Shown here: positions 7,286 through 16,360 of the stretch, in pieces
Numbering within the stretch: position 1 is the stretch's first letter
Layout: every line of letters begins with the position of its first letter
Source: Phycisphaeraceae bacterium
Lineage (GTDB): Bacteria; Planctomycetota; Phycisphaerae; Phycisphaerales; UBA1924
Length of the DNA: 39,252 nt
Assembly: GCA_019636795.1 (NCBI GenBank)
Contig: JAHBWW010000006.1
Location: 1-39,252, forward strand
Direction: 5' to 3'
Position numbers and translations under genes: made by a program
The notes under the pieces: model-generated
What the model was told of the DNA's origin: nothing
What the model saw: the letters and a program-made list of their open reading frames with translations, nothing else
Databases searched by the model: none

Positions 7286-8547
7286 GTCTGTTCAAAGAGC
7301 ATCGGCGTCGCCACGTCATCGAGGCGCAGCCGCACGATCGCCAGTGCCGTTGCAGCGGCCCAGGTTCGCACACTTGTGCGGTCGCCGGGGAACCTGAATC
7401 GGCGCACGTCGGTTGGCAAGTTTTCTGAGGCCAGCGCGAACCATACGGTGCCGACGGGTTTTGCTTCGCTGCCGCCTTCGGGTCCGGCGATGCCGGTGAC
7501 GGCGACGGCGTGGGTTGCGCCAAGTCGCGAGCGGGTGCCTTCGGCCATGGCGATGGCGCACGCGCAGCTGACGGCGCCGTGCTCGGCGATGATGGCGGGC
7601 TCGACACCGGCCAGTGCGGTCTTGAGCTCGTTGGTGTAGGTCACGAGTCCGCCGAGGTATGTTGCGCTTGCGCCTGCGATGTCGGTCAGCGCGCTGCCGA
7701 CGAGTCCGCCCGTGCAGCTCTCGACCGTCGCGAGAGTTTCACTGCGTTTGCGCAGGCGCGTAACGATGTGTTCGGCCAGCGAGACGTCGCGCGCGAAGAC
7801 GAAATCGCCCAGCGCGCTGCGTACGAGCTGCTCAGTCTGGTCGAGCGCGGCCTCATCGAGTCCGGTCGCCCGCAGGCGCACGCTCACGACGCCCTGGCTT
7901 GCGGTGGTGCCGACCAGCGGGTTGCGGGTGCGGTCCATGAGGCTTGCGAGTTGCTCGGCCACGGCGCTTTCCCCCAGCCCAAAGGTCGAGAGCACGCGGC
8001 ACCTGATTGTGCCGATGCCGGCGGCCAGCGGCGTGAGGACCCGCTCGAACATCGGCTTCATCTCGCGCGGCGGGCCGGGCAGGCAGGAGATGCGGCAATC
8101 GCCGATCGTGGCGGCCAGTCCGGGCGCTGTGCCGTGTGGGTTGTCGATCATGGCGGCGCCGGCGGGCCTCAGGGCCTGCACGCGGTTGGTGGCGGGCATG
8201 CGTCGGCCGCGCCCGGTGTACCAGGCTTCGATCGCGGCGAGTGCGGCGTCGTCGGTGATAAGTGTTTGGCCCATCGCGTCGGCCAGTGCGTGCCGCGTGA
8301 GATCATCGGCGGTGGGGCCGAGCCCCCCGGTGACGATCAGCAGGCTCGCGTCGCGTGTCAGGCGTGTGATGGCGGCGGCGATGGTCGCTTGATCGTCAGC
8401 CAGCGTCACATGCTCGCGCACTATGAAACCGAGTTCAGTCAGGCGGGCTGCGATCCACTGCGTGTTGGTGTCGAGGGTCTGGCCCAGGATCAGTTCGTCG
8501 CCGATGGCCAGAACAGCAGCGGTTTGCGTGGCGCTGGGGTGATGCAT
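7276..8547 (-). CDS. cinA: CinA-like protein (competence/damage-inducible CinA, NMN amidohydrolase)
   Basis: About 423 residues from ATG 8547; a TTG at 8556 is in frame. The N-terminal MoCF/COG1058 domain (about 8-175) has AIGDELILGQTLDTN and VTGGLGPTADD. The C-terminal CinA domain (PF02464, about 265-415) has ATVESCTGGL, SATYLGG, AVTGIAGPEGG and KPVGTVWF. The two-domain form hydrolyses ADP-ribose or deamidates NMN in pyridine nucleotide recycling. It starts 12 bases after the stop of the small membrane protein gene, in one apparent transcript with gap. Confidence 0.95.
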   Translation of the reverse strand: MHHPSATQTAAVLAIGDELILGQTLDTNTQWIAARLTELGFIVREHVTLADDQATIAAAITRLTRDASLLIVTGGLGPTADDLTRHALADAMGQTLITDDAALAAIEAWYTGRGRRMPATNRVQALRPAGAAMIDNPHGTAPGLAATIGDCRISCLPGPPREMKPMFERVLTPLAAGIGTIRCRVLSTFGLGESAVAEQLASLMDRTRNPLVGTTASQGVVSVRLRATGLDEAALDQTEQLVRSALGDFVFARDVSLAEHIVTRLRKRSETLATVESCTGGLVGSALTDIAGASATYLGGLVTYTNELKTALAGVEPAIIAEHGAVSCACAIAMAEGTRSRLGATHAVAVTGIAGPEGGSEAKPVGTVWFALASENLPTDVRRFRFPGDRTSVRTWAAATALAIVRLRLDDVATPMLFEQTQA

Positions 8548-8559
8548 GGCGGGCAACGG

Positions 8560-8994
8560 CTACCCTGCGACCTCGACTTCGACGGACACGTTGTCGCGTT
8601 TACCGACCTCGACGAACTTGCCCAGAAGTGCCATGCGTTCGGTCATGCTCGCGACGCGGCCGCGCACGCGGATGATGGCCGCGCCGTCTTCGGTGGCGCC
8701 CGATTCGATGACGACGTTTGCGAAGCGAGGGTCATTTGCGATGGCGGCGTTGGCCTTGTCGATCCATTGCTGATCGGTGCCGCGATGCTCGGCGATGCGG
8801 ACCGCCTCGCTGGGGCCGCTACCGCCTGTGAGCCGGGGTAGCCAGACCAGCAAGAAGACGACGAGGAGCACGAGGCCGATGCCGCCGCCGAGGATGATCG
8901 TCTTGCCCTTGCCTGAGCCCTTGACATCGTCCATCTTGTATTTCAGGTTCGTTCCGACATCGCCGAGTTTGTACTTCAGGTCATTCAGGCCCAT
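8560..8994 (-). CDS. Small single-pass membrane protein of unknown function
   Basis: 144 residues. GGAG lies seven bases before ATG 8994. The N-terminus carries two similar short amphipathic stretches (DLKYKLGDVG and NLKYKMDDVKG). One strong membrane helix follows (about 35-53), then a soluble domain of about 85 residues with alternating hydrophobic positions and IRVRGRVASM and VSVEVEV strands, which recalls BON-like or secretin-associated small folds, though that is a guess. It lies between gap and cinA with short spacers and is probably co-transcribed with them. Confidence 0.7.
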   Translation of the reverse strand: MGLNDLKYKLGDVGTNLKYKMDDVKGSGKGKTIILGGGIGLVLLVVFLLVWLPRLTGGSGPSEAVRIAEHRGTDQQWIDKANAAIANDPRFANVVIESGATEDGAAIIRVRGRVASMTERMALLGKFVEVGKRDNVSVEVEVAG

Positions 8995-9012
8995 CGCGCT
9001 GCTCCGTGCTGT

Positions 9013-9041
9013 GCAGGCCCGGCGCGTGCCGTCGGGCCTGC
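9013..9041. repeat. Nine-pair inverted repeat between gap and the small membrane protein gene
   Basis: GCAGGCCCG (9013-9021) and CGGGCCTGC (9033-9041) with 11 bases between. On the minus-strand transcript it sits 26 bases after the gap stop, with no U run. It could stabilise the 3' end of the gap message or set the ratio of gap to downstream genes. Confidence 0.55.
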
Positions 9042-9066
9042 GTCGGGTGAGTGAGTCGATCGGAAT

Positions 9067-10122
9067 TTACGCGTCCTTGCCCGCCATGAAGCGCAGCATG
9101 TCGAGGCAGCGGTGGGCGTAGCCCGCTTCGTTGTCGTACCACGAGACGATCTTGAAGAATCGGTCGTTGAGTTCGATGCCGGCCTTGGCGTCGTAGATGC
9201 TGCTGTGGGCATCGCCGATGAAATCGCTCGACACGACTTCTTCTTCGGTGTAGGCCAGCACGCCCTTCATCGGCCCGCTGGCGGCGGCCTTCATGGCGGC
9301 GTTGATGTCGGTCATGCTCGTCGGTCGGCTGGTGCGGAAGGTCAGATCGACGCACGAAACATCGGCGGTGGGCACGCGGAAACTCATGCCCGTCAGTTTG
9401 CCCTTGACCGGCGGGATGCACAGGCCCACGGCTTTGGCGGCGCCGGTGCTGGCGGGGATGATGTTCATGTAGGCGTTGCGACCGCCGCGCCAGTCCTTCT
9501 TCGATGGTCCATCCTGCGTGGGCTGGGTCGCGGTGGCGGCGTGGACGGTGGTCATCAGGCCTTCCTCGAAGCCGAAGGTGTCGAGGATGACTTTGGTGAT
9601 GGGTGCCAGGCAGTTGGTGGTGCAGCTGGCGTTGGAGACGATCACATCGGTCTTGGGGTCGTACTGCTCGTGATTAACCTTGTAGCACAGGGTCTTGACG
9701 GTGTCGGTGCTCTTGGTCGGGGCGCTGATGAGCACACGCTTGGCGCCCTTGCCCGCGGGGCCTGAGGCGATGTGCTTGGCCGCGCCGTCGTAGTCGGTGA
9801 AGAGACCGGTTGATTCAAGGACGTAATCGACGCCCATGTCGCCCCAGGGGATGTTGGTCGGGTCGCGCTCGGCGAGCGTGCGCGTGGTGCGGCCGTTGAC
9901 GGTGAACGAGCCTTCGGCGGCCTCGACGCTGGCGGGTTTGCCGCCGATGGTGAAGCGGCCGTGCATGGTGTCGTACTTGAGCAGATACGCCAGGTTGTCG
10001 GAGGGGACTAGATCGTTGACAGCGACGACTTCGACATCGCCCTGCTGGCAGGCGGCGCGATAGACGAGGCGACCGATGCGACCGAAGCCATTGATTCCGA
10101 TGCGGGTGGGCATGAGAGACAT
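9067..10122 (-). CDS. gap: Type I glyceraldehyde-3-phosphate dehydrogenase
   Basis: 351 residues from ATG 10122 (348 if ATG 10113 is used; AAAGG at 10126-10130 is rather close to the first). The frame is open further upstream but homology begins at [18 protein letters not shown]. Motifs are NDL after the first fold, [11 protein letters not shown], the active-site [34 protein letters not shown] and the C-terminal [12 protein letters not shown]. This is the glycolytic NAD-dependent, phosphorylating enzyme of the cytoplasm. It is the first gene of a three-gene minus-strand group with the small membrane protein gene and cinA. Confidence 0.98.
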   Translation of the reverse strand: MSLMPTRIGINGFGRIGRLVYRAACQQGDVEVVAVNDLVPSDNLAYLLKYDTMHGRFTIGGKPASVEAAEGSFTVNGRTTRTLAERDPTNIPWGDMGVDYVLESTGLFTDYDGAAKHIASGPAGKGAKRVLISAPTKSTDTVKTLCYKVNHEQYDPKTDVIVSNASCTTNCLAPITKVILDTFGFEEGLMTTVHAATATQPTQDGPSKKDWRGGRNAYMNIIPASTGAAKAVGLCIPPVKGKLTGMSFRVPTADVSCVDLTFRTSRPTSMTDINAAMKAAASGPMKGVLAYTEEEVVSSDFIGDAHSSIYDAKAGIELNDRFFKIVSWYDNEAGYAHRCLDMLRFMAGKDA

Positions 10123-10610
10123 TGACCTTTCGTTATGGCCGCGGGCGGCGGCACAGGGCGGTGCGAGCAAAGCGGGCCGAACCCCCGGCCCGGGCGTGAT
10201 TGTAGGGGCGGTTCGTTCGTGCCACCAAGATGACCTGTCCCCATCAAACCGGTCCAGGTTCGGGTGCTGTTTCTGAATCTGGGCTACGGAGGATACATTG
10301 TTGGAAACGCAGAGTTCGAGTGCGGAGCAGATCGTTCCAAAGGTGCGTGCTACCGACGTGGCGAGTTTCAAGAGGCTGCCGAGCGATGCGACGATGGCCT
10401 AAAGGCTGGCACTCGAGAATCAGCGGCTCAATTGCCAACGGCTCGATATTCACGAGACGCTCAGTTTGATAAATCACCGCTCGTCGACCACCCACGTCAC
10501 CCTTGTGCTTTGCATCGCGTAGCGCCAAGCGATGGCTGGGTGTATACGCTCCAGATCGCCTGGTTCGCACTCTTTCCGGTCTAGACCTCGACCCTGCCTT
10601 GCGACACCGA
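10123..10610. other. Intergenic region between gap and the receiver gene
   Basis: This 488-base stretch lacks a convincing full gene. On the minus strand its left edge is the gap leader, including a GC hairpin (GGGCCG and CGGCCC, about 10174-10191). The middle holds a short plus-strand frame described separately. The right part is downstream of the kinase-receiver operon and shows no hairpin with a T run that would end that operon. Confidence 0.5.
10301..10402 (+). CDS. Possible 33-codon frame with strong ribosome binding site, or decayed gene
   Basis: GGAGG at 10288-10292 is followed eight bases later by TTG 10301 and a frame of 33 codons ending in TAA 10400-10402. After that stop the same frame runs on for 39 sense codons to TAG at 10520-10522, with codon third positions rich in G and C as in real genes, so the TAA could be a nonsense mutation in a gene of about 73 codons. 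The product ([19 protein letters not shown] at its start) is not recognised. It has no neighbours on its strand. This is a weak call. Confidence 0.25.
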   Translation: METQSSSAEQIVPKVRATDVASFKRLPSDATMA

Positions 10611-11000
10611 TCACAAAGCCGGGCATGGTCTCGGCGCATCGAGGGCCGCACCGATGGTCGAGAGCAGTTCGCTTGTGTCGAACGGCTTGTAGATCAGCGC
10701 GAAGGCCTGGTGCGCTCGCGCGATCTGTGCAACGCGTTCCGAGCGTTCACCTGTCAGGTAGATCACCGGAACACCTTTGAGGTGGACCATTTTCTCCACG
10801 CGGTCCTGGACTGTGAAGCCGTCGCCCGCAGGCATGTTGATATCGAGAATCATAACATCCGGCCACTTGCGGCGAGCCTGATCCACGGCCTGATACGAAT
10901 CCTGCACACACAAAACCTCAAATCCCTCGGCCCGCAAACGAACAGCGAGTGAGTGAAGAAAACTCTGGTCGTCATCTGCCAGCAGAATTTTATGTGCCAT
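10611..11000 (-). CDS. Stand-alone response regulator receiver protein
   Basis: 129 residues, a single receiver domain with no output domain. Acidic pocket residues are at LADDD (about 7-11), the phosphorylation site is Asp53 (MILDINMP), Thr83 (YLTGE) and Lys105 (YKPFD) are conserved. AGGAGG lies upstream of ATG 11000. It is the last gene of the kinase operon, 26 bases after the preceding receiver. Its partner is probably the kinase at 11819-13918; with no DNA-binding domain it should act through protein contact or phosphotransfer. Confidence 0.93.
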   Translation of the reverse strand: MAHKILLADDDQSFLHSLAVRLRAEGFEVLCVQDSYQAVDQARRKWPDVMILDINMPAGDGFTVQDRVEKMVHLKGVPVIYLTGERSERVAQIARAHQAFALIYKPFDTSELLSTIGAALDAPRPCPAL

Positions 11001-11026
11001 AGCATGGTCCTCCTGTTCAATAATTG

Positions 11027-11434
11027 TTAATCACTTGTGCGACTCGATGCTGCAACAGCAAGTTCTGTGTCTGCAATCGCAGATGCCACAAGCCTTACAA
11101 GTTCTTCGGTCACAAATGGCTTGTGCAGAAACAAGATGTCGCGCACATGCCGCAGTTGCTTACGATACGCGTCCTTGAAGCCACTGATGAGAATGATCGG
11201 AATCACCGAAACGCGCCGAATGCTCTCAGCCAGCGCAACGCCATCACCCTGAGGCATGTTCAGATCAGAAATGATGAGATCCGGGGGGTCGGCATCAAAT
11301 CGAGCGAGCGCTTGCGAGCCGCAGTTGGCCGTCGTGCAGCGATAACCGTTTGCGCTGAGCCGTGCTGCCAGTGCAGTTACAACCGCTGGGTCATTGTCGA
11401 CGATGAGAATGTGTTTCGAGTTCAATGTGCTCAT
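11027..11434 (-). CDS. Stand-alone response regulator receiver protein
   Basis: 135 residues, receiver domain only. Conserved positions: IVDNDP (acidic pocket, with Asn at one place often held by Asp), phospho-acceptor Asp57 (IISDLNMP), Ser84 (LISGF) in the switch position and Lys105 (HKPF). GGAGA lies before ATG 11434, which overlaps the stop of the preceding receiver gene by four bases (ATGA), so translation is probably coupled. A tail of about 15 residues, Ala- and Ser-rich, follows the domain. Confidence 0.93.
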   Translation of the reverse strand: MSTLNSKHILIVDNDPAVVTALAARLSANGYRCTTANCGSQALARFDADPPDLIISDLNMPQGDGVALAESIRRVSVIPIILISGFKDAYRKQLRHVRDILFLHKPFVTEELVRLVASAIADTELAVAASSRTSD

Positions 11435-11829
11435 GATGATTCTCCATATGAAAGTACGCTCTTCCTGCTGATGGCTCTCTTCAAACAGGCAATGAGAAGT
11501 TCGGGGTCATATGGCTTGCAGAAGAAGCCGGCAGTTCCGAGCACTCGCGCCTCCTGCCGCACGGTGTCTTGCACATTTGCGGTCAGAATGATGACAGGTA
11601 TGATGCCAAGGCTTGGTTCGAGACGCATTCGACGCAGGACTTCAAATCCGTCAATGTCCGGCATACGCAAGTCGAGCAGGATTGCGTCCGGAAGCAACTT
11701 GCGTGCAGCCTCGATGCCACTGAACCCATCGGACGCAGTGTGCATTTCGAAGCCCGCAGCACCGAGCCGGGCAGAGAGTGCCCTCGCAATCATCCATTCA
11801 TCATCGATGATGAGAACTTTATGAGACAT
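11431..11829 (-). CDS. Stand-alone response regulator receiver protein
   Basis: 132 residues, receiver domain only. Acidic pocket IIDDE, phospho-acceptor Asp53 (LLDLRMP), Thr83 (ILTAN) and Lys105 (CKPYD) are all present. GGGGAG is placed seven bases before ATG 11829 and lies within the end of the kinase gene; the two frames overlap by 11 bases. The LRMPDIDGFEVLRRMR segment is close to the Spo0F/CheY-like standard. It is the first of three receivers behind one kinase. Confidence 0.94.
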   Translation of the reverse strand: MSHKVLIIDDEWMIARALSARLGAAGFEMHTASDGFSGIEAARKLLPDAILLDLRMPDIDGFEVLRRMRLEPSLGIIPVIILTANVQDTVRQEARVLGTAGFFCKPYDPELLIACLKRAISRKSVLSYGESS

Positions 11830-13918
11830 GAATCTGCTCCCCGATAATCATGTTCTTGACATCCTCAAACCCGCGCTCGAGCTGATATTTGAAACTCCAA
11901 TGCCCCAGCATTTCAATTCTGAGTGGAGCCAGGTCGATCTGGTTCTCGCTCATGAGTTGAGATCGTGTTCGGCGGAGTCTGTCGGTCCACGCCTCGGCAG
12001 ACTTCGTGCGCCCAATGATCCAGAATGCCGTCGGAGGCTGCTCTGTGCTGGCGTCGCATTGATCGAGCACAATCGGATAGATCAAGTCGGTAGCGTACGT
12101 GACTGACGCAAGAAATGACTGAGGCTCATCGGGCTCGCTGTTGCCGATTGGGCACTCGACTTCAGCCCTGAGCACCGCAATTTCTTCTCCCGTGTTCTCA
12201 CTTGTCCGAATGGTCCTGAGGTAGTGTTCGAGCACCGACTCGGGCTGATTGATTGGAAGCGTGAAGTAGAATGTTGCTCCCTCGCCCTTCTCGCTTCGGA
12301 CGGATAGTGAACCCAAATTCAGCCAGGCGAGTTCCTGTGCGATGCTAAGCCCCAGGCCAAAGCCTTTTGCAGCAACTGTTCGCGATGTGGACACCTGCTG
12401 GAATCGACCGAACAATCGATCCATCTCTTCGGGCGTCAGACCGGGGCCGTGATCGGTTACCGAAATCATGACTTCATCAGGTTGCTCAGAGCACGATGCC
12501 CCCAGAATGATCGACGCTCGTTCGGGCGAGAACTTGATCGCATTGGTCATGAGATTCCCGACCACACGGCGAATTTTCTCCTCATCTGCAAAGACGAGAG
12601 GCAGACAAGGATCGATGCGCTCTTCGATTACGATCGACCGTGCTGAAGCCTTGTTAGAAAGGACAGATCGGCCTGACGTCAGTATTTTTGCGACATCATG
12701 AGCCCTTCTATCCACGCGAAGACGGCCGGCCCGCAACTTGCTCGAATCCAGCAGGTCCTCGACCATGTGATTCAAATCCATCACCGCGCCGTCCATGATC
12801 TTCAGATACGACGCCTGCTCCGGAGTGACGGGGCCGGCGAGTCCATCGGCAATGATCGAAGCGAACTCCTTGATGACCGACAGCGGTGTACGAAACTCGT
12901 GCGAGACGTCGTCCACCACGCGGTGCGCTCGCTCGGCCATGACCGACAGTTCCACGTTTTGCCGTTCGATGATTGCCAGCGAATTCTTGAGACGTGCCTG
13001 CGACTCTCGTTCAATTGTGATGTCGCGATTAACTCCGACGACAGAAGTGGGTCTGCCGCGGTCATTGAGTCGAACCAGGTCAGCAGCCTGAATGACCCGC
13101 GTCGTGCCGTCGGGTCGGCGAATACGAAACTCACGTTCGCTTCGTCCGCCTCGCGCAATTGTGTCGTGCAGTATCGCTTCCTGCGTGGCCAGATCATCAG
13201 GATCCAAAGTAGCAGTCCAGGTCGCATACTCGACTAATCCGTCGGGCGACGGCGCGAGGCCATAGATCTCGAACATCTTCGTATCCCAGTGCACCAGCCC
13301 AGAGTTCAAGTCCCAGTCCCAGACGCCAAGGTTTCCAATCTGCACGGCCTGACTCAGTCGGCTGGAGGTTTCGTGCAGCGAGAGTTCTCCACGTTTGCGG
13401 GGGGTGATGTCATTACGAATCGACACGATCGATTCAAGTTTTCCATCCGCGTCCGAGAATGGGGCAATGATGCTGTCAACCCAGTAGAGAGAACCATCCT
13501 TGGCTCGATTGCAGACTTCTCCGCGCCAAGGCTTGCCCGCCATGATTGTGCGCCACATCGTCGACCAGAACTTCTTGTCGTGATATCCGGAGTTGATCAA
13601 GCGATGATCTTGCCCGATGAGTTCCTTGCGTGAGTATCCACTGATCGCGCAGAACGCGTTGTTGACTTTGATAATCTTGCCTTTTGCATCAGTCACCGAA
13701 ACAATCGAGTGTTTCTCAAGTGACTTGCTCAACGCTTCGAAGTCGCGCTGAGCGTGTTCGAACTTGGCATGCTCGCTTGCCGCCTTCACAGCGCAGCTTG
13801 TTTCGTAGCTCTCCGACTCAGTCGCAGGGGCAGTTTGGTCGTGTGAAGTGTGCTCGGTGTGCGTGTTGCGAGTCTTGCGGATTCCAGAGTTCATGAACAA
13901 GTGCTTGGGGGTACTCAT
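11819..13918 (-). CDS. Cytoplasmic PAS-PAS sensor histidine kinase with extra C-terminal domain
   Basis: 699 residues without a membrane segment or signal peptide. Domains in order: a charged N-terminal segment, PAS 1 (about 65-175, with NNAFCAISGYSRKELIGQ), PAS 2 (about 185-305, with GVWDWDLNSG and VVGVNRDIT), a short coiled link, HisKA with His340 in DDVSHEFRTPLS, HATPase_c with N box NLMTNAIKFS (about 455-464), G1 DHGPGL and G2 GFGLGLS, ending near 555. About 140 residues follow that I do not recognise; they contain no receiver or HPt motif. GGAGA lies about ten bases before ATG 13918. The three receivers behind it form an operon with it. Signal: unknown, sensed in the cytoplasm. Confidence 0.93.
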   Translation of the reverse strand: MSTPKHLFMNSGIRKTRNTHTEHTSHDQTAPATESESYETSCAVKAASEHAKFEHAQRDFEALSKSLEKHSIVSVTDAKGKIIKVNNAFCAISGYSRKELIGQDHRLINSGYHDKKFWSTMWRTIMAGKPWRGEVCNRAKDGSLYWVDSIIAPFSDADGKLESIVSIRNDITPRKRGELSLHETSSRLSQAVQIGNLGVWDWDLNSGLVHWDTKMFEIYGLAPSPDGLVEYATWTATLDPDDLATQEAILHDTIARGGRSEREFRIRRPDGTTRVIQAADLVRLNDRGRPTSVVGVNRDITIERESQARLKNSLAIIERQNVELSVMAERAHRVVDDVSHEFRTPLSVIKEFASIIADGLAGPVTPEQASYLKIMDGAVMDLNHMVEDLLDSSKLRAGRLRVDRRAHDVAKILTSGRSVLSNKASARSIVIEERIDPCLPLVFADEEKIRRVVGNLMTNAIKFSPERASIILGASCSEQPDEVMISVTDHGPGLTPEEMDRLFGRFQQVSTSRTVAAKGFGLGLSIAQELAWLNLGSLSVRSEKGEGATFYFTLPINQPESVLEHYLRTIRTSENTGEEIAVLRAEVECPIGNSEPDEPQSFLASVTYATDLIYPIVLDQCDASTEQPPTAFWIIGRTKSAEAWTDRLRRTRSQLMSENQIDLAPLRIEMLGHWSFKYQLERGFEDVKNMIIGEQIHVS

Positions 13919-13949
13919 GGCCTATGTTCTCCAGCAGGCAACATTGCCT

Positions 13950-13969
13950 TGCCGATCCGGGTATCGGCA
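13950..13969. repeat. Inverted repeat in the leader of the kinase operon
   Basis: TGCCGAT (13950-13956) and ATCGGCA (13963-13969) with six bases between, about 30 bases upstream of the kinase start codon. It could be an operator or a leader hairpin. Confidence 0.5.
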
Positions 13970-14013
13970 CGCGTGGATGCAGGCTTGAATCAACCCGAGT
14001 CTTCATTTTCGAA

Positions 14014-14027
14014 GTGTGATTGCACAC
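14014..14027. repeat. Short palindrome GTGTG-ATTG-CACAC
   Basis: A five-base half-site repeated in inverted order around ATTG, in the A+T-richer part of the divergent region. It has the size of a regulator binding site; no known regulator can be named. Confidence 0.35.
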
Positions 14028-14059
14028 AACCCCCAAAAATCATGACAAACCACTACATT

Positions 14060-14078
14060 CGCTTGCGTAGTGCAAGCG
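14060..14078. repeat. Inverted repeat CGCTTGC-GTAGT-GCAAGCG
   Basis: A perfect seven-pair inverted repeat with a five-base centre, about 140 bases upstream of the kinase start. No T run follows on either strand. A dyad operator is the simplest reading. Confidence 0.45.
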
Positions 14079-14333
14079 TCTAATTGGACGGTTGTGTCCG
14101 CATCGAACGCGCGTCACTCTTCAATTTCGCGGGCACACAGTGATCCGACTTGCGTGAAACCACCAGACACCTTGGCATCGCGTGCCCCCGCCACCGGTGC
14201 CGGAGATCTTCGCCCATGCAATCGAACAAATCGTACTAATTGGACTTCCAGACTCGCCGAACCTATTCTTCCAGCGAATCCGTGGATGATCGGGGCCACC
14301 CACACAGCAGATTCACTACCGGCGGCTTGTTGG

Positions 14334-14350
14334 GGACGCGATGTGCGTCC
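14334..14350. repeat. Inverted repeat GGACGC-GATGT-GCGTCC
   Basis: A six-pair dyad 69 bases upstream of the helicase start, probably within its leader RNA. Leader structures are common in cold-responsive helicase genes, but a regulatory role here is inference. Confidence 0.35.
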
Positions 14351-14418
14351 AGAGGCACTCCGGCAACTTCCACACACGCCGGAACGCCCGATCCATCCGG
14401 ATATCAAGGTTCAAAAGC

Positions 14419-15822
<1,404 letters not shown>

Positions 15823-15970
15823 CACATTCGCCGCAATGTGCGGCTCACTGGACTTCAACGCGGGGCCGGCTTTCGAAAGAAAGGCGGCCCTGTTCGTTCT
15901 CACTGCTCCCGAGCCGTACCAACTGCACTTTGTCTACACTCGGATCATCCCGCTCTCTCGGAGGTTGCTC

Positions 15971-16288
15971 ATGCTCGCACGTCGGCTGCTTGCAATGGCC
16001 TGTCTGTTGATCGTCCTCGCAGCCGCTGCATGGCTTGTTGCCGGATGGAGTAATCTCTTCGGCTGGCCTGCCAATCGCGATCTTGTGGTCATCGCCATCT
16101 CGCCCGACACAGTGCTGCATTACGCCGACGGCATGCCTCAGTCCCTGGGCGGCTCATACATGTGGGCTGGTCCACACACCGGCCAATGGCTCGTTCGATA
16201 CGGCATCCCGCTCGCCTTGATCGTCGGATTCGCCCTTGTTCCGGTGTGGCAGTTGTTCAAAAGTCCGCCGACGCGCGACTCTCGCTGA
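15971..16288 (+). CDS. Small membrane protein of unknown function
   Basis: 105 residues. The open frame extends back to 15836, but GGAGG at 15960-15964 stands six bases before ATG 15971, and the protein then begins with a strong membrane segment (about 4-25). A second helix lies near 80-97. The loop between them (about 55 residues, with SPDTVLHYADGMPQSLGG) should lie on the outer face. No family was recognised. It follows the helicase by 148 bases, possibly with its own promoter. Confidence 0.65.
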   Translation: MLARRLLAMACLLIVLAAAAWLVAGWSNLFGWPANRDLVVIAISPDTVLHYADGMPQSLGGSYMWAGPHTGQWLVRYGIPLALIVGFALVPVWQLFKSPPTRDSR

Positions 16289-16360
16289 GTGTGGATCGTC
16301 TGCTCGGCTTCGTCCTTGCTCAGCTCTGTTTTCGTGCTTCTCAACGTACTTGTTGCGAAA

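Larger units (their letters stand above)
13919..14418. other. Divergent intergenic region between kinase operon and RNA helicase
   Basis: This 500-base region holds no supported gene; the short open frames in it lack ribosome binding sites. It should contain the promoters of both the kinase operon (leftward) and the helicase (rightward), though no clear -35/-10 pair stood out. Several inverted repeats lie in it and are listed separately. It is somewhat richer in A and T near 13995-14095 than the flanking genes. Confidence 0.6.

Noticed and set aside
11001-11026. A+T-rich spacer with TTCAATAATTGTTAATC as a dif candidate near the skew change
   Set aside because: Only the TGTTAA core matches a XerD arm and no XerC arm is next to it. 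It is more simply the leader of the receiver gene, with AGGAGG.
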